Shown one piece after another: positions 1-10,640 of a stretch of DNA of 64,000 nt (its first letter is position 1; each line of letters starts with the position of its first letter). The DNA lies in the NCBI GenBank assembly GCA_022495005.1, contig JAGYXB010000440.1:2170001-2234000 (forward strand). Direction: 5' to 3'. Origin of the DNA: Rhyacophila brunnea. Its lineage: Eukaryota > Arthropoda > Insecta > Trichoptera > Rhyacophilidae. The notes under the pieces are model-generated. The model was not told the DNA's origin, did not search any database, and saw only the letters and a list, made by a program, of their open reading frames with translations. A program made the translations under genes and the position numbers.

Positions 1-346
1 AAGGGCGGCAAATCAAGGAGAATCATTTGGAATACCTATATAGAAATAGCTACCTAAACTTAGTAATAACGAAAATATCTTTTCATTAAAAAAATCAGCT
101 GACTGGTTTTGTCGGGTTCGTGATATCTAGTTTACTTCCGTTGCCCTTCGACGTCCATGGTAACCAGAAACGACACGTGCAGATTTGCGAATAATTACAA
201 TCTGATATTTTGTTAGTAATGTATCCATACAGCACATTTCTTAGATATTGGACTCATGGATGGATGATAAAAATACCTACTGTACAAAAAATGGGGTGGC
301 ATTTTGGCGCTGCCTAGGGGCGGCATTTTATCTAGGGATGTCACTG
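1..346 (+). mobile_element. M1 hAT-like MITE, cut by window start
   Basis: This is the 3' part of a non-autonomous DNA transposon. It matches 47866-48718 in the same orientation and 25726-26343 in reverse. The right end reads GGGATGTCACTG at 335-346, one base off the family TIR. Internal landmarks shared with the other copies are the GGCGGCAAATC stretch at the start and GCATTTTGGCGCTGCCTAGG near the right end. The left TIR and left TSD lie outside the window. It has no coding capacity. Confidence 0.8.
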
Positions 347-785
347 GGATTATGTATTGTTTAGATTATAGGACATAAGTCTAATTGAAATACTGTATTG
401 TCGTTCGTGTTTCTTGGATTAAGCCAAAAGCGCGGAGTTCCGAAATAATTATTCATCCCGCACGCGACTCGACAATCTCAACATACCTACGGCACAACAT
501 ACCGAATGTCAAAAGACAACCGCGAAACGGATGTTGGTAAAGCAACGCATAGGGATTTTTTTTGAAAAAGGAACGTCAAAAATACAAAACTAGAAATGTC
601 AAATCTTAATAATATTTATTATATGGTCACACCTTGATTGTCTATGGTATCGATCACAACACTTTAGGCTACGGATGTCGATTATTGCAACATGATCGAA
701 TCGAGAAATTTAAAGCAAGATAGTAAAAAAACTATTGTTAAAATAATAGGCAAGTCAATTTCATCGAATATTGAATTTGTCATTG
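347..785. other. Unrecognised AT-rich stretch
   Basis: I see no open reading frame, TIR or family similarity here. It is moderately AT-rich single-copy-looking sequence between M1 and M2 copies. Confidence 0.4.
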
Positions 786-793
786 GTCATAAT

Positions 794-1196
794 CATGGCC
801 CCCACAAGGGGGGGGGGGGGTGACAGGGCTTTGGCCTGAGGGCCCGGGCTCAGAAGGGGCCCGGCGTGGTGAGTCGACCAGATATGTGAGATAAACACAC
901 ATCACAAATTTGCTGTAATAGTGAAAAAGTCGCCTGTGGTGCTATTTTACTTTAATATTGTTATTATATTAAAATATATGGTTGTGTGATACAATTTTTC
1001 ATTGTGTGTCGATACTCTGCAACTTCATAATTCAAATGGATGTATTAAACATACACCCTAATTTTACTGAATACACCATTTAGAAAACACTACTGTAAAG
1101 AGTGTAAAGCGTCACACTGACTTTACCCTTAGCGATAGATAGGGGGGCCCGACAAAGATCCTAGCCTAGAGCCCGCTTCAGGATGTGGGGGCCATG
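794..1196 (+). mobile_element. M2 MITE, copy 1, perfect 8-bp TSD
   Basis: A 403-bp element begins CATGGCCCCCACA and ends TGTGGGGGCCATG, so the ends are a 13-bp inverted repeat. It is flanked by an exact 8-bp duplication GTCATAAT at 786-793 and 1197-1204. A run of 13 G follows the left TIR at 808-820. GATAAACACACATCAC near the left and GCCCGCTTCAGGATG near the right recur in the copies at 8033, 17904, 36725 and 61312. The CA...TG ends and 8-bp TSD fit hAT. No coding capacity. Confidence 0.88.
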
Positions 1197-1204
1197 GTCA
1201 TAAT

Positions 1205-1616
1205 ATTATGGGAATGTCTTAAATTAAAAAATGTATATTCCTCCCATGGATTAGTGGGGTGGAGCGCACCGAGTTGACGACCCGGGACTTTTTTCCAGGC
1301 CGTTCTTCAGCATTTCTCCAATGATTTGTCATCAATTATATACACAATAATATATTTTGAATCTCGTGAATATAGAAAATTATGTTGCTATTATTTTTAA
1401 CTAGGTAGAAAAATCGAAATACCTATTAAATATTATGTATATTCATACCCAGGAAACAGGGCGTAAAAAATTGAGAGGTAGAAGTGATTATGGGTGAAAA
1501 TCGATCGTTTTGTTTTTTCGACTTACTGTATTTCTGGTTAGATAATGTATTTGTTATATATCGATAATAATAGATGTTATTTTGTTATAAAGTTCTTGGT
1601 ACCTCACCATAAAATG
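1205..1616. other. Unrecognised AT-rich stretch
   Basis: I see no ORF or repeat that I can match elsewhere in the window. Confidence 0.35.
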
Positions 1617-1624
1617 TTGAAATA

Positions 1625-1887
1625 CACGGGTGCGTCAAGCGAGGGTATTAGACGTGCGAAACACCAGGGTGGCAGGATCCAGAGGGCGGCAAAAGACGGA
1701 ACAAAACATTAAAAAAAATAAGTGTTATTTAATTACATAAAATGACATTTATGATGAATCTATCGATTTAATCTAGTCTCAAATATAATTCAGAATGTTA
1801 TATTATGTAATAGGAAAAATATGTAATAATTTTAGTTATATATTTTGATGACATTAGAATAATCGTGTCATCCTTGGCGCATCCCTG
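1625..1887 (+). mobile_element. M8 hAT-like MITE, copy 1
   Basis: A 263-bp element begins CACGGGTGCGTCAAGCG and ends CTTGGCGCATCCCTG. Read inward, the ends match as a diverged TIR (CA-GGGTGCGYCAAG). The flanks are TTGAAATA (1617-1624) and TAGAAATA (1888-1895), a 7/8 match. The left terminus resembles the right terminus of 49788-50168 in reverse, including the shared GTGCGAAACACC. Non-coding. Confidence 0.72.
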
Positions 1888-1895
1888 TAGAAATA

Positions 1896-3327
1896 GGTTC
1901 ATTGGGATGGGGCGGGGGGGTTTAATGATTAAAAACAGCTACCCAGCATTATTTTATTACACCACTGAATAAATGTCCAATTTAAATATAGTTAATTTTA
2001 TTCATCGTTTTTAGTTTACTGGTACGAGATTGCGAGCCGGCGTACAGCTGTCAATGGGACTCTCTTCTATAATTACCTTGTAGCACCAGAAAAAGAAACA
2101 CCGTGTGGGAAAAATGTGGGAAATAAAATTAAAAGAAAGGTACAAATCCAAATATACTTTAGAACAAACATCTTTATTATCACAGGCTGAGGTGTGATAA
2201 ATTCGCTGCCGAATGAAGGCATCTGTTAGCTTAAGTTCATGATGAGACATTCATCACGTTTTATTATTATATCAATAGTTCTTTTGAATAATATGTAGGC
2301 ACCTACATGACGTTATGAAAGTTAAATACACTGTTCTTAAAATGGAGTGAAGGTTTTTGGTTTTCTATAGTTTCACAAAACCTGCTGCCTAACAAAAATG
2401 TAAATATTACGCACATTTCTACGGTTTTTAAAACTCTTTTGTACAATTAGCTGTTGAAGATGCTCTTCTAAACGGACGAAGCTGGTTCTGGTTGTAAATT
2501 AAATAGGTAGGTACTATAATGTAACAATTAATTAATTCTAAATGTATATTAAATTTATATTCTATATTCTACGCCATAATTCAGGGGCGATTTTCTTTGA
2601 CAAATTAGATGACGCAATTGATTCATCAAATGATTTTAAAAGGGGCCTCGAAACAGTCCAATTCAGTTGTAAAGTTATTAAATTATATCAGAATGTTAAA
2701 CATATTATGTGTTCTTATTACTCAAAGAAAAATAATATCCAGCATAACAAAATGCCTGCAACTAAGACAAAAAAGGCCTTAACATAACCCATCAAACAGA
2801 TACGTACTACTAATATGTTTACGTGTGATCACACTAATCACTGTCATATTCAATAAAAATATTTTTCGTTACATGATTTGATTTTAGGAATGAGATACCT
2901 ACATTGATATTTTGCTAGGTACGACGATGATTGGATTTTTAATTTTATTTTTTATCTTAAGAGGCCTCAACATCAGACAGTACCTTGGACCTCCACGTCC
3001 CTAAACTTGCCACTGTCACTGCCACAACTAATAATTAAAATCACTGCTGGAAAGTATTATTCTGCACACGACTTCTGTCAAAATTTCACATTAGAAACTG
3101 TGTGGCACTCTTGATTTTGTTCTTCAATCTGGAAGAGATATGTGATCAAAATAACATAATATTATGGAGAATCTGTCTCGAATGTCAAGCTCACCGGTGA
3201 TGGATCTTTATATCCGTTTGGCCGTCCACGGGACTCTCAACACCTACCATCTTCCATCACCATATTTAAATTGCGTCTAATGACGTGAATATTATTCAGA
3301 AATTGAGATTCGATGCTGGACACATTG
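1896..3327. other. No gene recognised; one 81-aa ORF
   Basis: This AT-rich interval contains an 81-codon plus-strand ORF at 2542-2787 with no motif I recognise. A possible solitary hAT-like end (CAGGGGCGATTTTC at about 2582) has no visible partner. Confidence 0.3.
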
Positions 3328-3786
3328 CTGAGAACTCTGCCATTCTGGGGAGTGTTGACCACTGTGTCCCTGGTAACTATCTTAGAATAGCATCAGTAAA
3401 GTTGTTTATTCTTCCAAGGTGCAGAACCATCCTGCCACTGGCAATGCCAATTGGGAGGGCGTTAACTATGTTCAATCAAATTGCTTCGGGTGTTGATATA
3501 TTCCACTTGCGTGAGGTGAGTTTAGGTGGACGCTATTTTATAAATTCTGAAATAGGGTAGCCTTAGCAAACTCGGTGTATTCTTTGAACTTTTGTATATG
3601 TATAATTGTATTTTCACTGCTTTTGTATGTCTATATTATGTAATTTTTTTATATTTTCATTTTTATCGTTTTTATTACTTTTTTCTTTATAATAATGTTT
3701 TCATGTCATGTTGTGAACGTCTTAAACTTATAATTTGTAATGTCTATAAAACGTTAAAAGTAAATTAAATTGAAATTGAAATTGAA
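3328..3786 (+). mobile_element. Jockey/CR1-group LINE 3' end (copy J1)
   Basis: This is a 5'-truncated 3' end of the LINE represented by 57977-59946. The plus-strand peptide at 3285-3560 carries ENSAILGSVD, LFILPRCRT and ASGVDIFHLRE, all present in the C-terminus of the longer copy. The 3' UTR ends with GTTGTGAACGTCTTAAACTT and an (AAATTG)n tail at about 3768-3785. The coding part is altered around CVPGNYLR and after HLRE, so it is dead. Confidence 0.85.
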
Positions 3787-4502
3787 TCGCAAGCCCCACC
3801 GGCAAAGTGATAACCATTGCTCTACGATGACCGAAAAACACGAAAAAGAAATATTTAAATTATTAGAATATAGATACCCACTGGTAAATAAAACTGTGTC
3901 TAGATAAAAATAATCAAGGAAATGTAATGCTAATAAATTTTCGCCGATTTCCAAATGTGCGTTCGTGAGTAATTCATAGGATAGGTAGCTGCTAATTTGT
4001 AATGATTTAATATTTTGACGAAAACTTTTATGATTTGAAAAATGTCTTCGGCAATCTTTAGCGCGGAAATATAATGTCTGGCGTGACGCAATCCGTGATG
4101 ATGACTTTAATCTTGTGGAAAGAAAATAAATTCGTTTTTATTATTTTATTGCCAATCGTTAATTTAAAAAATACCTAATACACATCTGTCACCTGAGAGT
4201 TTATCTGGTCTTAAGAAATTGAAAATACGTTCCAAATTTAAAATACTGTGATTTGTAGAGGAAGCTAATATCATCATGATGTTCATACACAAACCAAATC
4301 TCAATAAAACATCGCGGCATTATGTTATTATGATTTTAGTTTCAATTAGTTTTTGAGCTTCAAATGTCAAAATAAACACACTTTTAAACCTTACTTCTTT
4401 GTGATGGTAAATAAATTCGTATCTTCTTAAACATTGAAACATGTTTTTCTAAAACATTAATAAGGATTATAAAAACATATTACATTTTTATGATTCTGCC
4501 TA
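3787..4502. other. Unrecognised AT-rich stretch
   Basis: No supported gene or repeat boundary. The 66-aa minus-strand ORF at 3754-3954 overlaps the LINE tail and has no recognisable motif. Confidence 0.3.
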
Positions 4503-4510
4503 TGAAAAGA

Positions 4511-5240
4511 CGTGTCCGGAAGAATGTACGTATGCAGTTCGCCGTATCACACTTCACCGTGAAATGTTGTATCGGAAATATATGGCCGTACATTAAAGAC
4601 CGTCCTACCTCTTTGGGTCGTATAGTACTGACATAAAACTCATGTCTAAATAAAACACGGTTCTTGCCGGTTTACACTTTACAGAAAGCCAGCAGCAAAC
4701 AAATATTGAAAATAGCCGATATACCTACTGGATTATTTGTTAGGTTAGGTTAGGTTTTCATTCTTGTATTCATGAATTTTGCCAAAATCAGCTATGAAAA
4801 TTGAATTATTAATGATTGAATCTAATAAAATTGTAGACCGTATAGTATAGACATTTTCAATGATGTACTCGTACTTTGCATTTTGTTTTTGAAACTTTAT
4901 TTTTCTGTACGTATAAAATTGTATGTTTTTTGTTTTCAAAATTTTTATTTTTCTGTATTAAATTGTACTTAATGTTTTGATTTTATTTTATTTTTTGTTA
5001 CTATTATTATTATTGTTATTATATATTTTTTCTATAAGTATTCTCTTCTTCTCTCTTGTGAGGGTCTGGACTTATAATGTTAATCTCATGTTGTGTACGT
5101 CTTGAATTTAGATTAGTTATATCCACAATGTTTTGTATTCTTAAATAAATAAATAAATCTTTTTTCGATAAGAAAACTCACAGCGAACTGTAGCACGGAG
5201 AAATGTTTTACGTACAATTTACATGTAACCACTTCATCCG
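4511..5240 (+). mobile_element. M5 foldback-type MITE with TTAGG core; LINE tail nested inside
   Basis: The element runs from CGTGTCCGGAAG to about CATGTAACCACTTCATCCG, flanked by an exact 8-bp TSD TGAAAAGA (4503-4510 and 5241-5248). Both ends carry related blocks with TTCACCGTG and GTTCGCCGT in inverted order. A (TTAGG)3 block lies at about 4740-4755, between ATACTGGATTATTTG-like and GAATTCATGAATTTTGCC-like segments that recur in other M5 copies. The right third is interrupted at 4852-5165 by a LINE 3' UTR. Non-coding. Confidence 0.8.
4852..5165 (+). mobile_element. LINE 3' UTR fragment nested in M5
   Basis: This segment is absent from the other M5 copies, so it is an insertion. It contains CATGTTGTGTACGTCTTGAA, close to the 3' UTR of the LINE copies at 3328, 8886 and 57977, and ends in (AAAT)n at about 5145-5160. 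It belongs to a related but diverged family or an old copy. Confidence 0.65.
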
Positions 5241-5248
5241 TGAAAAGA

Positions 5249-5869
5249 GGGGATAAAATATACATTTGCAAACCTAATTTAATTCATCAGCGAATGCATG
5301 GTAAATAGGGTAAAAGTTATACAATTTTATAGTATAAACTGGCCTGAGATTTTAGGGCGTGGAAATCACACTTGATTATTGGAAACTGACTAGCTAGTCG
5401 TCCTAGGATTATCAGTATTCAGTACTTATTATAAAGCCTATAGCGTTATACCTATAGCCGAAAGAGAAGAAGATACATTTGTAGGTACTAGGTATGTCTT
5501 CAATAGTATATTTGAGTGGTGGTGTACTCACAAGCTATCGTTGGTATTGCTATAACAACAGTTTGGTCACCTCGCAGCTAAGTGACAGGACCATGTGTAT
5601 GTCTCCCTTGCTATGCTGCTCAAAAATAGTCACCAGAAATATTTCATCGAGCGCACAAAGCAAGGAACAGCTGCTGAGAAGGATTGCTCGAATAGAGCAG
5701 CGGTCGGAAAAGTCTTCATCTTTAAGTGGAATATGCATAATGAAAATATTAACAATAGACTATGATTATAATAGATAATGATTTCATTAAGTGTGAATAG
5801 AATATACCTACCATTTTTTTAAAACTAGACAACTATCATTTGTTTTATCCGTTATGCATTTCGGTACAT
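5249..5869. other. No gene recognised; 94-aa ORF of unknown origin
   Basis: A 94-codon ORF at 5494-5778 (plus) is open on both strands over much of its length and has no motif I recognise. It could be chance. Confidence 0.25.
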
Positions 5870-6520
5870 GAGCTCTACCATTGTTCGTTTATCCATACGT
5901 GTCACATGGCCGGCCCATTACAGATTTTTGGGCTTTGATAAATCTAACGACGTCATGTTCATCAATGAGTTTATAGAGTTCATAACCAGAGGGTTGGAGC
6001 GGCCCATTTTTTGATTTGCTCCGCTGCGGAACCTAGCACTTGCTCCAGCTCCGCTCCAGGGTCTGCTTCACACCGAGTAAAAATAAGTATATTTATGGGT
6101 ATTATATGTATACAACTGTTAAAAAATATAGTAGTTTTGAAATAAGATTATTCGTCCTTTTCATTATAAATTCTAAACAAAACTTCCGATAGCAAATCGT
6201 CTTCATCTGCCTCTTCTGTCAAAAAAGTGAGGTTATTTATCACCGTATTTCAAATAATTCCAGTGTTGCAAAGTGTCAAATATAATGTTTTCATTGGAGT
6301 TTAGGACGAAAATAATAAAAAAATAGATATGGAGCAGTGGAGCACTACAGATTTTCAGTGCTCCGGCTCTGCTCCTACACCGAGTAAAATCCCATTGCTC
6401 CACTGCTCCATGCTCCTGCTCAGAGCTCCTCTCCAACGCTCTGTTCATAACTGTAGCGACGTTGCCAGATATCATCGTCGCAGATGGGGACATAGATATT
6501 TCGCTACATAAATTCTATGC
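5870..6520 (-). pseudogene. RTE-like LINE C-terminal fragment split by an M3 MITE
   Basis: Read on the minus strand, 6520 to 6444 and then 5986 to 5870 encode one continuous stretch interrupted by M3. Upstream pieces read like IYVPICDDDIWQRRYSYE; across the MITE the frame continues ELYKLIDEHDVVRFIKAQKS, then after a 1-base shift WAGHVTRMDK. This is the conserved region before the GHVxRM motif at the C-terminus of RTE-like LINE polyproteins. Stop codons and a frameshift make it a relic. The split site matches the MITE's 8-bp TSD. Confidence 0.75.
5987..6443 (+). mobile_element. M3 hAT-like MITE, copy 1, perfect 8-bp TSD
   Basis: A 457-bp element begins CAGAGGGTTGGAGCGG and ends CTCCAACGCTCTG. 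It is flanked by the exact duplication TTCATAAC (5979-5986 and 6444-6451). The outer 100-200 bp on each side are full of GCTCC/GGAGC heptamers, resembling the subterminal transposase-binding repeats of hAT elements. It sits inside an RTE-like LINE relic. ORFs reported within it (6233-6511) are by-products of the repeat. Confidence 0.9.
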
Positions 6521-8024
6521 TCAAACACTTTTGGGAATCACTGATAGTAGTTAATGCCCACGCCAATTTCTTCTGCTTTCTTTCACCCTGTCACACCACA
6601 GAATTGGGTCATAAGTTCATCGCCAACTCTCACGCCTCCCGCCATGCGAAAACTGCGCGTAGATCGCTTTTGTAGCACAGCTGCAGGGTGAGGGCGAGCC
6701 TGGCCATGGTATGAGAACCCTTGATTTTGTGCCACAAGAGTACAAAATGTCACACTCTCTGGCGGCATTTGCAACACATGTCCCTGCCACATAAGAGCGC
6801 AGACACACGGCATTGCAGTCGGACGTCCACTGCAATGCCATGTGTCTGCAGCCTAAACCGTCTCTTCGTGATTATTTACTCTCTCGTGATTATGAACTCG
6901 AATGTTTGTAACGCGGTCTTACCAATGCACACCTAAGATTTGGCGGATACATCGATTTTTAAAGCCCACGTCGTCACCTAACACCTGTTATTGTCATTTC
7001 AATCAGAAGCACAATTATTAGAGAAGTTCCTAAAAATTTTGACCGAATGTTCTCTATCATATTCCGGGTGACGGTCCACCAATTAATCTACCGATCCAAA
7101 TATTAACTTTGATCGATCCGCCGTTTGATATGCACCATTAGTTGTCGACTTCTGTGCAAGATTGCAACTTAATTCTTTGAAGTACCGCGCACGTCCGTCA
7201 TGGCCGACAATTTAAATTGCGGATGAAATCATCACCGCTTTGTCAATTATTGCGTGCAGAATTTTAATCGGACAATAATGAACGTTATTATTACATAGCC
7301 GAGAAAAGGTTTTTGTCCGCCAGATATTTTTTTTTCACAGGAAGCTGTTCAGAATCACTTCCTCGTGGTCGATACGCCGCGGTCTGTTTCCAACGAAAAA
7401 TAATTAATAATATCAATTAGTACTATCATGGTAATGTGCAAACATCGTATGTATGTTTGTGTGTGTGTGTGTAATAAATGATAATGATTATTTTTTCTCC
7501 ACACCCACTAGTAAGGCTAGGTCACAATTTCGTGTTCAGCCGATGCCATAGCACAACATCTACCTAAAGTACATAAAGGCTCATTTACACGAGTCACTGC
7601 GGATGATCATCTCGGATGATCCTCCGCAGAGAATTGGGTTCAGGCATTCACTTTTTATTTACACGTATCACCGAATGTGAAATAATCGATTCATTCCAAA
7701 ATGGCGTAAAGTGAAAAAGCGAACACAGAAATCACAGAAACAGCAACCAAGATCGTCAAAAGTGAACCATGTAAACGGGACTTAATATACTAATTATATA
7801 TATTGACAGTGTGAAAATGCGCCTCTACTCGAGCATACGCACGACAAAGAATAGACATTTCGGGAGTTTTTCAGTGTTTTCACGTGATCACTCCGCGGAG
7901 GAATTCACCCATCTATATACCCGTCATGACGTATTTCCATGTGTTTTTAGTTCGGTAAATACGCCGCAAGTGTACCACGATTTATTTAATGTTTTAGCTG
8001 TAATCTATCTTCTAACAATACACA
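6521..8024. other. No gene recognised; hairpin and (TG)n inside
   Basis: Moderate GC content with several short overlapping ORFs (6583-6936, 7811-8071) that show no known domain. It contains the hairpin at 6799-6849, a (TG)n tract at about 7458-7472, and a 7579-7782 segment beginning CTCATTTACACGAG and ending CCATGTAAACGGGAC that may be a further degenerate element. Confidence 0.3.
6799..6849. repeat. Perfect-stem-like hairpin, 21-bp arms
   Basis: The arms are 6799-6819 and 6829-6849, pairing with one mismatch around a loop that contains the palindrome GGACGTCC. It could be a TIR pair of a tiny element or a structured RNA; I cannot tell which. Confidence 0.7.
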
Positions 8025-8032
8025 CCTATGAC

Positions 8033-8530
8033 CATGGCCGCCATAAGGGGGGGGGGGTGACAGGGCTCTAGCCTGGGGGCTCGGGCTTAGGAGAGACCCG
8101 GCGTGGCAGGTCAATCAGTTAAGAGAGATAAACACACACCACAATTTTGCTCTAATAGAAAAAAGCTGTTATTAAACGAGTAGAATTAAGCATTATAATT
8201 ACTTTTAGTGTGTTTCCTGTAAAATAAAAATTATTATTTATCCAACATGGCGTAGGGTCACATGTTACTTGGCTATTAGAAAAGGGGGTCGCGATGAATG
8301 CTTCATAATATGACTGCTGACAATTCAAGCGGATTTATTTAAAAATACCAAAAAACGCTAAAATTACACAGCATACACACAGTTTACACAAAACCCTCGA
8401 GTTCCGCGGAATATCATTTTGGGAACACTACTGTAGAACATTAGGTACACTGCCCTTAACCGTCGCAATATGTTGGGGGGGCCGCCAAACATCGTGGCCT
8501 GGGGGCCCGCTTTAGGATGTGGGGGCCATG
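8033..8530 (+). mobile_element. M2 MITE, copy 2
   Basis: This begins CATGGCCGCCATAAGG and ends GTGGGGGCCATG, as in the other M2 copies. It shares GATAAACACACACCAC and the CCCGCTTTAGGATGTGG block. The flanks share CTATGAC (8026-8032 and 8531-8537), seven bases of a probable 8-bp TSD. At 498 bp it is about 95 bp longer than copy 1. Confidence 0.8.
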
Positions 8531-8885
8531 CTATGACAATGCTCCTAATAAATATCATTTTGTTCTATACGTATTTTGTTATTATATTTTATAGATATTC
8601 ATTGAAGTATTTGCTTATTTAAAAAACAAATGTTTAATCAAAGACCCGATGTCAGTTGAATTTTCGTTTAGCCTATACACGATGTATGCCTTGACACTTG
8701 TTCATAGAGAACGTCATGTCTAATTATTATTATGTCCATGATTGGTGTGCCATGGGAGTTTGACAAATAGTCAAGTGTGCCGCTTTATTAAAAAGGTTTA
8801 ACAACATTAGGTTATGAAGGATTGCCAAGAAGTCGTTTGCGCCAAAATTTAATTTAATAACAATAATAGTTTAATTTCGCGATTT
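8531..8885. other. Unrecognised AT-rich stretch
   Basis: No supported gene or repeat. Confidence 0.3.
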
Positions 8886-9384
8886 TTAGAAGAGATCTTT
8901 ATTTAGCTACGTATTTTTTTCGACTTATACGAGGTATAAATGAGAACTCTGCCATTCTGGGCAGTGTTGACCTGTGTGTCCTTGATAACTGTCTTAGAAA
9001 TAGAGAGAATCAGTTGTATATTCTCCCAAGGTGCATAACCAGCATGCCACTGGTAATGCCGATTGGGAGAGCGATAACTATGTTCAACCAAATTGCTTCG
9101 GGTGTTGATATATCCCACTTGCGTGAGGATGAGTTTAGGTGGACGGTCTCCATGGCAAACTGGGTGTACTTCTATGAACTTATATAATATATATATGTAT
9201 ACAATAAGTGTATTTTCACTGCTTTTGTATGTTTATATTATGTTCACTTTTTATATTTTCATTTTTATCCCGTTTATTACCTACTTTTATTTTTCTTTCT
9301 TCTTTATAATAATATTTTATGACATGTTGTGAACGTCTTAAACTTATAATTTGTAATGTCCACAATATGTAAAAAAAAAAATTG
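8886..9384 (+). mobile_element. Jockey/CR1-group LINE 3' end (copy J2)
   Basis: This collinear match to the 3' end of the LINE at 57977-59946 starts near TCTTTATTTAGCTACG and includes the codons for NSAILGSVD and SGVDISHLRED. The 3' UTR includes GTTGTGAACGTCTTAAACTT and ends in an A-rich tail with ATTG. Conservation with the long copy is high enough to see by eye, so it is relatively young, but it is only the last ~500 bp. Confidence 0.87.
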
Positions 9385-10052
9385 AACGACATAAAAACTA
9401 ATTAATAATGTATGTATTCATAAAACCATGAAACAAAGCTGCTTAGGGGCTTGGGGAGGGCATTGTTTGTATCAATTTCATTAATGAATACCAATTGATT
9501 GAGAGTGCATGCGCGTCGCATCCCCCTTGGCGAGTACCGGCCGGTTCACTCCCTCACGAATAGGCCCGGCCACATGTTCAGAAGCTAACAAATAATGAAA
9601 TAAGCTGTAGCGACTGATTAAATTGAATAAAATTTAATTTGGCCTAATGGCCTATGTACACATATCAGCGTCTGTTGTTGCATCGCCATGTGTACAAATT
9701 GATGGATAAACTTTGGAACTCTTTATACGGGTGCCTCCGCTCCCTATGGGTTAGAATTAAGTCGTGGAAGAACGTCACCAGAATGGCTATCGTAAGGTCG
9801 CGCTAAGTAGAGTCTGAATTCTATAAGTTGGCGTTCACGTCACGTCGTTTGCGGACGGAAAGCATTGTGCCATCGCGTTCGACTGTGGCAAGTTTTCAAT
9901 GGGTGGGAACGAGAGGGATTGCAGTGCTGAATGATGAAGCGGGGGGGAAACCGCACGCCAGCTTATAGAAAACAGACTCTAACATGACGCGTCAACAGAA
10001 ATGCAGTCAGTTTTATGAAATTTGCGTACTTAGGTACACATCAACGCTCGAG
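9385..10052. other. No gene recognised
   Basis: I see no TIR, motif or match elsewhere in the window. A 66-aa ORF at 9984-10184 overlaps the following repeat. Confidence 0.3.
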
Positions 10053-10310
10053 GCCAAGAAATCTAGTATCGAAAATTCTCGAGAAATAATCAGAAAAGGC
10101 CAATCTCGTATCTCGAGAAATAAATTTTCCAGAGTTTCGAAAATTCTCATTTCTCGAAAAATCATCAATGGGATTCTCGAGTAATTGTTACAATGCTCTG
10201 CTGACCAATTCTGGAATTTTGGAACGGAATATATTTAATTTCTCTTAAAAAAGTGGACAAAAATAACGCTCTTGCAATAATTTATCACGAGGAGATACCA
10301 GCGGAAAACG
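10053..10310 (+). repeat. Diverged repeat rich in TTCTCGAGAA-like motifs (pair with 50272)
   Basis: This segment shares, in the same orientation, CGAGAAATAATCAGAAAA, GAGAATTCTCATTTCTCG-like and ATCATCAATGGGATTCT-like blocks with 50272-50560. The repeated TCTCGAGA palindromes recall the terminus of the hAT-derived element at 55079-55544. It is probably an old non-autonomous element; ends not defined. Confidence 0.6.
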
Positions 10311-10640
10311 ATGACGTAGGTGCGAGTAGAGGTGTGCGTGCCGGCTCTATATTACGACCGTACAGTGCTGGATAAACGTCAGATTTCCTTAGTCAATACT
10401 TGAAAGCATCTTAAGCGAGATTTTTTGAGCATAGACAATCATGGAAAAAACCGCTATTATATAGCGAAAACGCTATTATAAGCGTAGACAATAAGTACAA
10501 ATATTAAAATCATTTACAATGTAAGTATAACATTCAAACATTTAAAATTAATAAAATTCGCCGTTTTCAAAAATCAGTATAGCATAATAGAGTTCGCGAA
10601 TGCATTTCATAAAATTTAAATAATTATAAAGTAACCTAAG

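Noticed and set aside
5494..5778. 94-aa ORF as a small gene
   Set aside because: Open on both strands, no motif and no conservation evidence available.
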